A stretch of 5,556 bases of DNA from an uncultured Erythrobacteraceae bacterium (GCA_946482075.1 CAMLQG010000136.1:1-5556), one strand, 5' to 3'. Shown: positions 1 to 5,359, counted from the first letter of the stretch. Notes: a model not told the origin generated them from the letters alone. A program made the numbers and translations.

Positions 1-42
1 CGTGTAGGAAAATGGTTTCTGCACCCCACCCTTCAAGTTCGA

Positions 43-75
43 AATGTCCGCTTCCCACCCACAAGCGGACGTTCC
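43..75. repeat. Module S, copy 1, with inverted repeat
   Basis: This copy carries AATGTCCGC at 43-51 and GCGGACGTT at 65-73, which pair over 9 bp with one G-T mismatch around a 13-nt loop, TTCCCACCCACAA. Copies 2 and 3 share the CCGCT(T)CCCACCCA core, but their closing arms have decayed, so this is the best-preserved copy as a potential hairpin. Its function is unknown. Confidence 0.65.
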
Positions 76-99
76 CATGGTTCATTATCCCGCCCACTC

Positions 100-123
100 A
101 TCATCCCAGCGCAGGCTGGGATC
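100..123 (+). repeat. Hairpin repeat H1
   Basis: ATCCCAGC at 103-110 and GCTGGGAT at 115-122 form a perfect 8-bp stem closed by a GCAG tetraloop. From 101 to 123 the unit matches positions 232-254 exactly. It faces the inverted copy at 155-178 across a 31-nt spacer. Confidence 0.85.
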
Positions 124-154
124 GCTGTGGAGGGGGCGCCATTTAGCCGCACGA

Positions 155-178
155 GATGCCAGCCTTCGCTGGCATGAC
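155..178 (-). repeat. Hairpin repeat H1', inverted copy
   Basis: This is the inverted partner of the hairpin at 100-123. On the plus strand ATGCCAGC (156-163), loop CTTC and GCTGGCAT (168-175) form a perfect 8-bp stem. Compared with the 231-254 copy it differs at three sites. Two of these are a matched exchange on opposite arms that keeps the stem fully paired; the third is in the loop. Confidence 0.85.
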
Positions 179-190
179 GAGATCGGGATG

Positions 191-224
191 GAATGTCCGC
201 TCCCACCCATAGGTGCCATCTCCC
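191..224. repeat. Module S, copy 2
   Basis: This copy has AATGTCCGC followed by TCCCACCCA, lacking one T relative to copy 1, then a diverged tail (TAGGTGCCATCTCCC) aligned with the closing arm of copy 1. It separates the two head-to-head hairpin pairs. Confidence 0.6.
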
Positions 225-230
225 TCCACC

Positions 231-254
231 GTCATCCCAGCGCAGGCTGGGATC
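231..254 (+). repeat. Hairpin repeat H2
   Basis: This unit is identical to 101-123 over 23 nt: ATCCCAGC (234-241), loop GCAG, GCTGGGAT (246-253), preceded by GTC. It faces an inverted, decayed copy at 283-306 across a 28-nt spacer. Confidence 0.85.
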
Positions 255-282
255 TCGTTGGGATGGATACGACTTCGATAGC

Positions 283-306
283 GACCCCAACCTGCGCCGG
301 GATGAC
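283..306 (-). repeat. Hairpin repeat H2', inverted and diverged
   Basis: Read on the minus strand, this unit differs from the 231-254 copy at three of 24 positions. The left arm is ATCCCGGC, the loop GCAG and the right arm GTTGGGGT. As minus-strand RNA all eight stem pairs remain possible, three of them as G-U wobbles. As plus-strand RNA the same three would be A-C mismatches. Confidence 0.75.
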
Positions 307-323
307 GAGTTAGGGTGTAGGGC

Positions 324-351
324 CCGCTTCCCACCCAAGTGGACATTTCCA
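324..351. repeat. Module S, copy 3
   Basis: CCGCTTCCCACCCA at 324-337 is identical to 48-61. The tail AGTGGACATTTCCA aligns with copy 1 (AAGCGGACGTTCCCA) after a short gap. It lies immediately before the last hairpin, next to the end of the FAD-oxidoreductase gene. Confidence 0.65.
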
Positions 352-354
352 TTA

Positions 355-386
355 TTCGTCATCCCGGGCTTGCCCCAGATGACGAA
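355..386. repeat. Hairpin H3 overlapping a stop codon
   Basis: TTCGTCATC (355-363) pairs with GATGACGAA (378-386) in a perfect 9-bp stem. Inside it, after a 2x2 internal loop, GGG (366-368) pairs with CCC (373-375) around CTTG. The start TCGTCATCCC resembles the other repeat units, but the middle is different, as if two units had fused. The minus-strand gene ends inside it, with its TGA at 359-361. No T-tract follows on either strand, so it is not a standard intrinsic terminator, although it could stall polymerase or protect the 3' end of the mRNA. Confidence 0.7.
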
Positions 387-1957
387 GGGGTAAGCCCGAA
401 CGCCCCCGGGCTAAGCGTGCAGGCCGGGTCCACCGCGTGCTTGAAGCCTTGCAACAGCGCTACATTGCCCGGATCGCGATTTTCGGGAAAGCGCAGGTCG
501 GGCCCGGCGATGCCGATATAGTTCGCGCCGAACTCCGCTGTCGCGTCCATCAGTTCGGACCAGAGATCGGACAGGAAAGCTCGCGCTTCGGGATTGTCGG
601 CAAAGCTGTCGCCCTGTGCGACCTTTTCCTTCGAGGCGGTGGCGCGGTGCAGCGGTGTCGGGCGATCGGGCCAGTAGATCATCAGATCGAGATTGAAGAG
701 CACCGGCGCGTACGAGCCCACCAGCAGGCCTACCTCGATCCCAAGCCGGCCCATGATCTCCGCGTGGCGCGCCAGCACTTCGTCGATCCGCTTCATCGCC
801 GCCAGGCCCTGCGATGCGGGTACTGCGAACGGCATCGGCACCCAGCGTTCGCCGCGCGCGCCCAGCACCTGGTCCATATGCGGATAGGGATCGATGCGGA
901 TCATCTGCGCGACCGTATCGGCGATCTCTCTGCCGCCGGCACTCTTCGCGATCTGGCGGATTTCCGCGAGCGATGCATCGACCGCGGCCTTGTGGCGCGC
1001 TTCAGTCACGATATGGAGCGTATAGGCGGAACCGGCCATGAAGCCTTTGCCCGCGACCGCGAATTTCACCGCGCTCACCACGCCGCCGACCAGCCCCTTC
1101 TCACGTACCAGGCCTGCCAGCACACGCGCGTCCTCGCGCAGGCCGATGCCGTCCATCGTCAGCCGCTGGAGATTGTCGTCGAATGCGATCATCTCGGCCG
1201 CGAGGCCCAGCCGCTGGATCGTCGTTTCCGCCTGGTGCAGGCTGTCGAACGTATCGAAGGCGAAGGAGGCGGTGCCTTCATGCGCCGGCCATTCCATCAG
1301 CCTGAGCGCAATCTCCACCTTCACGCCCATCGCGCCGAAATCACCGAGGAACGGCCCCGTCAGGTCCGGCGCGCCGAAGCGGAAATAGGGCTTGCCCGGC
1401 CCGAACGCCCAATGGCCGGTGCGCACAAGCGACCCGTCGCCCAGCACCACTTCGAGGCCCAGCACCTGTTCGATCGTCATGCCGTAGCGACTGGAACCGA
1501 GCATCATGCCGGTCTGCGAAAGACTGCCGCCCACCGTTGCCTGCCGGCCCGACCGCGTGCCGAAGGCAGGCACGCGCAAGCCCTTCGCGCGCAGCGTCTC
1601 GTAGAGCTTCAGCCAGCTGCAGCCGGGCTGGACGATCACGTAGAGATCCTGCTCGTTGATCTCGAGCACTTCGTTCATCGCCGACAGGTCGAGCGTGATC
1701 GAACGTGGCGAGCGCGGGGCGTAGCCGCCGCTGAACGACATGCCCCCGCCGCGCGGATGGACGGCATAGCCCGCCTCCGCCGCGCATGCGACCACGCTCG
1801 CTACCTCGTGCTTGTCCCGCGGCCGCACTACGCAGGCAGGGGGTTGCGTGGTACGAAAGAAATCGCCGGCCGCGATCTCGCGCGCCGCGTTGGACGCATC
1901 GACGCGATCCGGGCCCAGCAGCGCGCCTAGGCGCTCAATGATATCCTGCTCCGCCAT
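359..1957 (-). CDS. FAD-binding PCMH/VAO-type oxidoreductase
   Basis: This 532-aa flavoprotein is probably a cytoplasmic oxidase or dehydrogenase; no signal peptide is seen. The N-terminal half is a PCMH-type FAD-binding fold: VVRPRDKHEV near residue 43, the pyrophosphate-binding stretch RGGGMSFSGG at 69-78, TVGGSLSQTG at 141-150, and GDFGAMG at 205-211. The C-terminal half resembles the cap and tail of vanillyl-alcohol oxidase/4-cresol dehydrogenase and ends in the family signature VDPACTLSPGAFGL (509-522). By my alignment from memory, the histidine that carries covalent FAD in vanillyl-alcohol oxidase is missing from the segment around SYAPVLFNLDLMIYW, and its active-site Asp is Met160, so the flavin is probably non-covalent and the substrate not a typical 4-alkylphenol. 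The last residues, 525-532, are encoded by a repeat hairpin. The ATG has GGGAG six bases upstream and lies 21 nt after the SDR stop. It is the last gene of the operon. The family is secure, the substrate unknown. Confidence 0.88.
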   Translation of the reverse strand: MAEQDIIERLGALLGPDRVDASNAAREIAAGDFFRTTQPPACVVRPRDKHEVASVVACAAEAGYAVHPRGGGMSFSGGYAPRSPRSITLDLSAMNEVLEINEQDLYVIVQPGCSWLKLYETLRAKGLRVPAFGTRSGRQATVGGSLSQTGMMLGSSRYGMTIEQVLGLEVVLGDGSLVRTGHWAFGPGKPYFRFGAPDLTGPFLGDFGAMGVKVEIALRLMEWPAHEGTASFAFDTFDSLHQAETTIQRLGLAAEMIAFDDNLQRLTMDGIGLREDARVLAGLVREKGLVGGVVSAVKFAVAGKGFMAGSAYTLHIVTEARHKAAVDASLAEIRQIAKSAGGREIADTVAQMIRIDPYPHMDQVLGARGERWVPMPFAVPASQGLAAMKRIDEVLARHAEIMGRLGIEVGLLVGSYAPVLFNLDLMIYWPDRPTPLHRATASKEKVAQGDSFADNPEARAFLSDLWSELMDATAEFGANYIGIAGPDLRFPENRDPGNVALLQGFKHAVDPACTLSPGAFGLTPSSSGASPG

Positions 1958-1963
1958 CAGCCT

Positions 1964-1968
1964 CTCCC
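1964..1968 (-). promoter_or_regulatory. Shine-Dalgarno of the FAD oxidoreductase
   Basis: On the minus strand GAGGGAGAGG precedes the ATG, with GGGAG six bases away. This supports the start at 1957 and independent ribosome entry after the SDR stop. Confidence 0.7.
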
Positions 1969-1978
1969 TCAGGCGCGA

Positions 1979-2800
1979 TTAGGCGACCGGTTCCCCGATC
2001 GCCGCCAGATCCTCCGGCGTGAAGCCGAACCAGGGGCGCAGGCGCATCCCGCCGTCCACCATCATCGTGGACCCGGTGATGTAGCGCGCGGCCGGGCTCA
2101 GCAGGAACAGCGTGGGGCCGATGATCTCATCCACATCCCCGAAGCGGCCGAGCGGGATCTGCTTGCTGAAGAATTCGCGGTTGAACGCATCATCGTGATG
2201 CGTGCCGCCCGAAAGCGGGAAAAGGCCCGGCCCGATCGCGTTGAAGCGCAGCCCATGATGGCCGAGCTCCAGCGCCCAGCTGCGCACCATGGATTCCACG
2301 CCCGCCTTGGCCATGCCGGAATGCGACAGGCCCGGCGTCTCGCGCGAATTGACGGTGGAAGTGTAGGCGACGAGCGAGCCGGGCCTGCCATCCTTGATCA
2401 TCGCGCGGGTCCAGGTGCGGAAGACGTTGAACGCGCCGATCAGCATCGAATTGATCGACATCGCCACCATGTCGGAAGTGAGCTGTTCCGCGCGGCAGGG
2501 CCCCACCTCGCCCGCCGAATTGACCAGGGCGCGCACCACGCCGTCCTTGTTGGCTTCGGCAAAGGCCGCTTCGACCATGGCGAGATCGCTCACATCGCAG
2601 CGGACCGGAACGACCTTGCCGGGATTTGCACCATAGATCTGCGCCGTCTCCTCCAGCTTTTCCAGCCGGCGCCCCATGATCACGACATCGCAGCCGAGCT
2701 CCGTCAGCGCGCCGGTGACGATCCGGCCGATGCCGCTGCCACCGCCCGTGACGATGACCTTGTCATATTCGGGTTTCATGAGCTGTGTGAAATGCGACAT
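1979..2800 (-). CDS. SDR oxidoreductase, 2,4-dienoyl-CoA reductase type
   Basis: This 273-aa cytoplasmic Rossmann-fold short-chain dehydrogenase/reductase has the cofactor motif TGGGSGIG at residues 18-25. GRR at 43-45, just after the second strand, favours NADP(H). NSAG is at 94-97, an active-site Asn is at 117, Ser148 holds the usual serine place, and the C-terminal VDGG is at 248-251. The usual YxxxK is SGMAK: Lys165 is kept, but the Tyr position is Ser161. HSGMAKAGV is the form seen in eukaryote-type 2,4-dienoyl-CoA reductases and their bacterial relatives, which reduce 2,4-dienoyl-CoA with NADPH; that role is an inference. I chose the ATG at 2800 because AGAAGGA lies eight bases upstream. 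The longer frame would run into the preceding gene, and the Met at 2779 lacks a ribosome site. The lipoprotein stop is 14 nt upstream and touches this Shine-Dalgarno, suggesting coupled translation. Confidence 0.88.
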   Translation of the reverse strand: MSHFTQLMKPEYDKVIVTGGGSGIGRIVTGALTELGCDVVIMGRRLEKLEETAQIYGANPGKVVPVRCDVSDLAMVEAAFAEANKDGVVRALVNSAGEVGPCRAEQLTSDMVAMSINSMLIGAFNVFRTWTRAMIKDGRPGSLVAYTSTVNSRETPGLSHSGMAKAGVESMVRSWALELGHHGLRFNAIGPGLFPLSGGTHHDDAFNREFFSKQIPLGRFGDVDEIIGPTLFLLSPAARYITGSTMMVDGGMRLRPWFGFTPEDLAAIGEPVA

Positions 2801-2808
2801 CGGCCTGA

Positions 2809-2815
2809 TCCTTCT
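2809..2815 (-). promoter_or_regulatory. Shine-Dalgarno of the SDR, touching the upstream stop
   Basis: The minus strand reads TAAGAAGGATCAGGCCGATG: the stop codon of the lipoprotein gene runs directly into AGAAGGA, eight bases before the SDR ATG. This decides the start of the SDR and suggests coupled translation. Confidence 0.8.
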
Positions 2816-3351
2816 TAATGCGCTGCGCCGGTCTGCTTGTCGTCGAGCTTGACGATGTCGGCCGGGATCGAGTCGTTCTCGTGCATCACGCACCATTTGC
2901 CGTCGATCTTGCGATAGCCGCGGGTCACGCGATGGAGATCCTCGCGCTTCTTCCCCTCGGGCGTGGTGAAGGTCCAGGTTTCCAGCGAAAAACCGAAGCC
3001 CGTCTCGCCCGAAGCATAGGCTTGGATATCCTCCGCCTTCACCTCTGCCTTGGGGAACGCCTTGAAATAGGCGAGATAGGTTTCCTTCAGAGCATCATAG
3101 CCTCGCACCACATAGGGGCCCGCTTCGTAGAGCACGAAGTCCGGACTGTTGCAGTAGACCGACATGGTGAGGTCGATATCCTGGGTGGACGCGCCCTTGC
3201 CTTCATCGACGATGAGCTTCTTGATCGCTTCCACATCGGCCGCGCTATCGGCCGGCTTCGCGGCGCTATCGGCTTCGGCAGCCGGCTTCTCGCAGCCCGC
3301 GAGAGAAGCCAGCGCGATCGCGGGAACCGCCCATTTCCAAGCCTTGTGCAT
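2815..3351 (-). CDS. NTF2/SnoaL-like domain lipoprotein
   Basis: This 178-aa protein begins with a lipoprotein signal peptide: positively charged n-region (MHKAWKW), hydrophobic core, and lipobox LAGC with the lipidated Cys20. Glu at +2 rather than Asp predicts transfer to the outer membrane. Residues 21-39 are an Ala-rich, low-complexity linker with a duplicated heptad, ADSAAKP then ADSAADV. Residues 40-178 look like an NTF2/SnoaL-like cone fold: a helix at VEAIKKLI, the YEAGPYVVRGYDAL turn (75-88), LETWTFTTPEGKKREDLHRVT (123-143) and the closing strand GKWCVMHEND (151-160). The family covers small-ligand binding, isomerase and dehydratase functions, so its activity cannot be named. Cys67 and Cys154 could form a disulfide outside the cytoplasm. 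An extracytoplasmic protein between three cytoplasmic redox enzymes suggests substrate capture or sensing; that is inference. The ATG has AAGGAG six bases upstream, and the flavoprotein stop is 19 nt before it. Confidence 0.87.
   Translation of the reverse strand: MHKAWKWAVPAIALASLAGCEKPAAEADSAAKPADSAADVEAIKKLIVDEGKGASTQDIDLTMSVYCNSPDFVLYEAGPYVVRGYDALKETYLAYFKAFPKAEVKAEDIQAYASGETGFGFSLETWTFTTPEGKKREDLHRVTRGYRKIDGKWCVMHENDSIPADIVKLDDKQTGAAH
3242..3273 (-). repeat. In-frame 21-bp-period direct repeat in linker
   Basis: GCGCTATCGGC occurs at 3242-3252 and 3263-3273, 21 nt apart, encoding the two ADSAA heptads in the flexible linker behind the lipobox. It is a likely slippage duplication that changes tether length without a frameshift. 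Confidence 0.6.
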
Positions 3352-3357
3352 TCCTTT

Positions 3358-3363
3358 CTCCTT
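3358..3363 (-). promoter_or_regulatory. Strong Shine-Dalgarno of the lipoprotein gene
   Basis: The minus strand carries AAGGAAGGAGAAAGGA directly before the ATG, with AAGGAG six bases from it. The purine-rich tract fills nearly the whole gap after the flavoprotein stop and predicts high translation of the lipoprotein. Confidence 0.8.
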
Positions 3364-3370
3364 CCTTCGA

Positions 3371-5341
3371 TTATACTTTCATCCCCGCCAGATGCCCTTC
3401 GCGCACGGCGACGGGCAGATAGCGCGGGGCATTGGCGTCGCCCACCACATGCACTTCGGTGTTGCGATCGGTGAAGACCGTGAACAGCTCGCGATTGGGC
3501 AGGTTCTTCGAGATGAACACCACTGTATCGGCCGGGATGCGCTTGGCTCCCAGCGCCTCGTCCCAGGTGTGCGTAGGGCCGACAAGCACCGCATCGTCCG
3601 TGATCTCGATCGCGCGGTGGCGGATGAGGTATTCGAAGCCGTAATGCTCCATCCGTTCGAGGAACGGCTCGATCGTCAGCGTATATTGCAGGCTGGGCGC
3701 GAGCCCTTTCTCACGCGTGACATACGTGACCTTGAGGCCTTGCCTGGCGAGATGCTCGCAAACCGCGAAGCCTTCCCAGTGGCTGTCGTCGTCGATCACC
3801 ACCCCCGTTTTGCCGAGATCGGCGGGCGGCGAGAGGAAGAGGTCGTGCGATGACAGAACATGGCGCTTGTCCATGCCGCGCACCGGATCGCCGGGATGGG
3901 AGATATGCACCCCATCCATCCGGGGCACGGAGCCGGTGGCGACGATCATCGCATCCGCGCCGAACTCCATCACGTCGTCCGGCTCGACATAGGTGGACAG
4001 GCGCACATCGACGCCCAGCCGGAAGATCTCGTCCTGCAGCCAGGTGCCGTAATCCATCATGCCGTAGCGCGTCGGCGCCATGGCCGCGATCCGGAGCGCG
4101 CCGCCCAGCGCCGGCCCGGCTTCCGCCAGCACGACATCGTGGCCGCGCAGCGAAGCGACACGGGCCGCCTCCATGCCGGCCGGGCCGCCGCCCACGACGA
4201 GGACCTTCTTCTTCGCTTCCGCGGGCGCGAGCAGGTGATCGCCCATCTGCGTCTCGTGGCCAGCACCCGCATTGATCGCGCATTCCATCTGCCCGATGAC
4301 CAGCAGATTGTTGATGCAGCCCTGGTTGCAGGCGATGCAGGGGCGGACGGTGTCGCTCTTGCCCGCGAGCCCCTTCTTCACGAGATCGGGATCGGCGATC
4401 AGCGCGCGGACCATGCCCACGCAATCGGCATCGCCCGAACGGATCACCGCATCGGCGTCCTCCAGCGTGCGAAAACGGCCGATGACGATGGCAGGCAGCT
4501 CGACCGAGCGCGCGATGACCGAACTGCTCGGCATCTCGTAGCCGACTGGCTCGTGCATCCCGCCGATCAGCTGCGGCATGGAATGATAACTGCCTTCGGA
4601 GATGTTGAGGTAGTCGATCAGCCCTTCCCGTTCGAACCACTGGGCGAGGCGGCACAGATCCTCCACCCCGATGCCATGCGGCGTGCAGTCGGGCGCCATG
4701 CGCACCCCTACCGCCACGTCTCGCGACACCGCGTCGCGCACGCCGCGCAGGATCTCCAGTGCGAAGCGAGCGCGATTCTCGAACGACCCGCCATATTCGT
4801 CCTCCCGGACGTTGGTGTTGGCGGACAGGAACTGGTGCACGAGATAGCCGTGCCCGACCTGGACCTCGACCCCGTCGAGCCCATAGCTTTCGCAGCGGCG
4901 GGCGGCAGTGACATGGGCTTCCACGATCTCGTCGATCATGGCCTTCGTCATCTCGACCGGGACCACGCCCAGCGCCGGGCTCGCGATCGGCGATGGCGAC
5001 CAGGGCGGCGAGCCGTCGGCCGGCACGAAATTATGCCCGCAATGCCAGAGCTGCTGCGACAGCTTCATGCCATGCGGCTTGATGCGGTCGACCAGCTTGC
5101 GATAGCCGGGCTCCAGCGCGGGGTCCCACAGATTGATCGAGAATGGCGAGGACGGATGGACCGAACCCACTTCCATGATCGACAGCGCCACGCCGCCGCG
5201 CGCCCGCGCCTCGTGATAGGCGATCAGCTCGTCGCTGATGACGCCACGGCCGAGATTGGTGCCATGCGCCGGCCGGACGATCCGGTTCCTGAGCTGCATC
5301 GGGCCGAGCGATATCGGCGTATCGACATGCGTGAATGCCAT
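3371..5341 (-). CDS. OYE/2,4-dienoyl-CoA reductase-like FMN/FeS/FAD flavoprotein
   Basis: This 656-aa three-domain enzyme is of the NADH:flavin oxidoreductase family that includes FadH, trimethylamine dehydrogenase and BaiCD/BaiH. Residues 1-330 form the FMN barrel: SQQLWHCGH at 95-103, HGYLVHQFLS at 164-173 with Tyr166 at the FadH catalytic position, YGGSFENR at 183-190, Arg214, and DCVGMVRALIADP at 306-318. His253 lies one residue from the FadH catalytic histidine. The 4Fe-4S ligands are Cys335, Cys338, Cys342 and Cys354 (C-x2-C-x3-C-x11-C). Then comes VVGGGPAGMEAA (382-393), an FAD-binding Rossmann motif. The third domain has IDDDSHWEG (516-524) where FadH would bind NADPH through a glycine motif, and ends GDANAPRYLPVAVREGH (634-650), as in trimethylamine dehydrogenase. 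The likely role is reduction or dehydrogenation of a conjugated substrate; the substrate is unknown. It is the first gene of the operon, with GAGG eight bases before the ATG. Length is normal for the family and the frame is intact. Confidence 0.9.
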   Translation of the reverse strand: MAFTHVDTPISLGPMQLRNRIVRPAHGTNLGRGVISDELIAYHEARARGGVALSIMEVGSVHPSSPFSINLWDPALEPGYRKLVDRIKPHGMKLSQQLWHCGHNFVPADGSPPWSPSPIASPALGVVPVEMTKAMIDEIVEAHVTAARRCESYGLDGVEVQVGHGYLVHQFLSANTNVREDEYGGSFENRARFALEILRGVRDAVSRDVAVGVRMAPDCTPHGIGVEDLCRLAQWFEREGLIDYLNISEGSYHSMPQLIGGMHEPVGYEMPSSSVIARSVELPAIVIGRFRTLEDADAVIRSGDADCVGMVRALIADPDLVKKGLAGKSDTVRPCIACNQGCINNLLVIGQMECAINAGAGHETQMGDHLLAPAEAKKKVLVVGGGPAGMEAARVASLRGHDVVLAEAGPALGGALRIAAMAPTRYGMMDYGTWLQDEIFRLGVDVRLSTYVEPDDVMEFGADAMIVATGSVPRMDGVHISHPGDPVRGMDKRHVLSSHDLFLSPPADLGKTGVVIDDDSHWEGFAVCEHLARQGLKVTYVTREKGLAPSLQYTLTIEPFLERMEHYGFEYLIRHRAIEITDDAVLVGPTHTWDEALGAKRIPADTVVFISKNLPNRELFTVFTDRNTEVHVVGDANAPRYLPVAVREGHLAGMKV

Positions 5342-5349
5342 GATCGGGA

Positions 5350-5359
5350 CCTCTCTCCC
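5350..5359 (-). promoter_or_regulatory. Shine-Dalgarno of the OYE-like gene
   Basis: The minus strand reads AGGGAGAGAGGTCCCGATCATG, with GAGG eight bases before the ATG. GGGA and TCCC could pair around the ribosome site in a weak 4-bp stem. It supports the start at 5341. Confidence 0.65.

Larger units (their letters stand above)
43..386. repeat. Composite hairpin repeat array (REP/BIME-like)
   Basis: This gene-free stretch is built from two alternating elements. Module S contains CCGCTTCCCACCCA and occurs at about 43-75, 191-224 and 324-351. Hairpin H is a 24-nt unit with 8-bp stems and 4-nt loops, at 100-123 (+), 155-178 (inverted), 231-254 (+) and 283-306 (inverted). A fifth, rearranged hairpin lies at 355-386. 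The order is S, H, inverted H, S, H, inverted H, S, rearranged H, so a unit of roughly 130 bp is repeated imperfectly. All of this is visible in the sequence. Hairpins carrying TCATCCCAGC are familiar intergenic repeats in sphingomonads. Mobilisation by a REP-associated transposase is possible, but none is encoded here. Open frames across this region are low-complexity by-products of the repeats. Confidence 0.85.
359..5341 (-). other. Putative four-gene redox operon
   Basis: Four same-strand genes are separated by 19, 14 and 21 nt, each gap holding only a ribosome site. No terminator or promoter-sized gap lies between them. The order is OYE-like flavoprotein, NTF2-like lipoprotein, DECR-type SDR, VAO-like FAD oxidoreductase. 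One transcript starting right of 5341 and ending near the hairpin at 355-386 is the simplest reading. Confidence 0.8.

Noticed and set aside
100..306. CRISPR array
   Set aside because: The hairpin units are inverted relative to each other, are few and imperfect, and the spacing varies. No cas gene is present.
33..362. Small open frames of 60-109 codons in the left repeat region, on both strands
   Set aside because: They translate the hairpin repeats into recurring RRLGS and IPACAGM phrases, have no convincing ribosome site and match no family I know.
355..386. Rho-independent terminator
   Set aside because: The hairpin is strong, but there is no T-tract after it on either strand. It also contains the stop codon instead of following it.
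393..412. AGCCCG/CGGGCT hairpin near the end of the FAD oxidoreductase
   Set aside because: A 6-bp stem inside coding GC-rich DNA is expected by chance and has no associated T-tract.
437..1930. A 497-codon open frame on the plus strand opposite the FAD oxidoreductase
   Set aside because: It is antisense to a gene with clear family motifs. Its translation is rich in Arg, His and Ala with no recognisable domain, as expected from high-GC codon bias.
2801..2896. A longer N-terminus for the SDR
   Set aside because: The extra 32 residues are Arg-rich, overlap the lipoprotein gene and precede the Shine-Dalgarno that serves the ATG at 2800.
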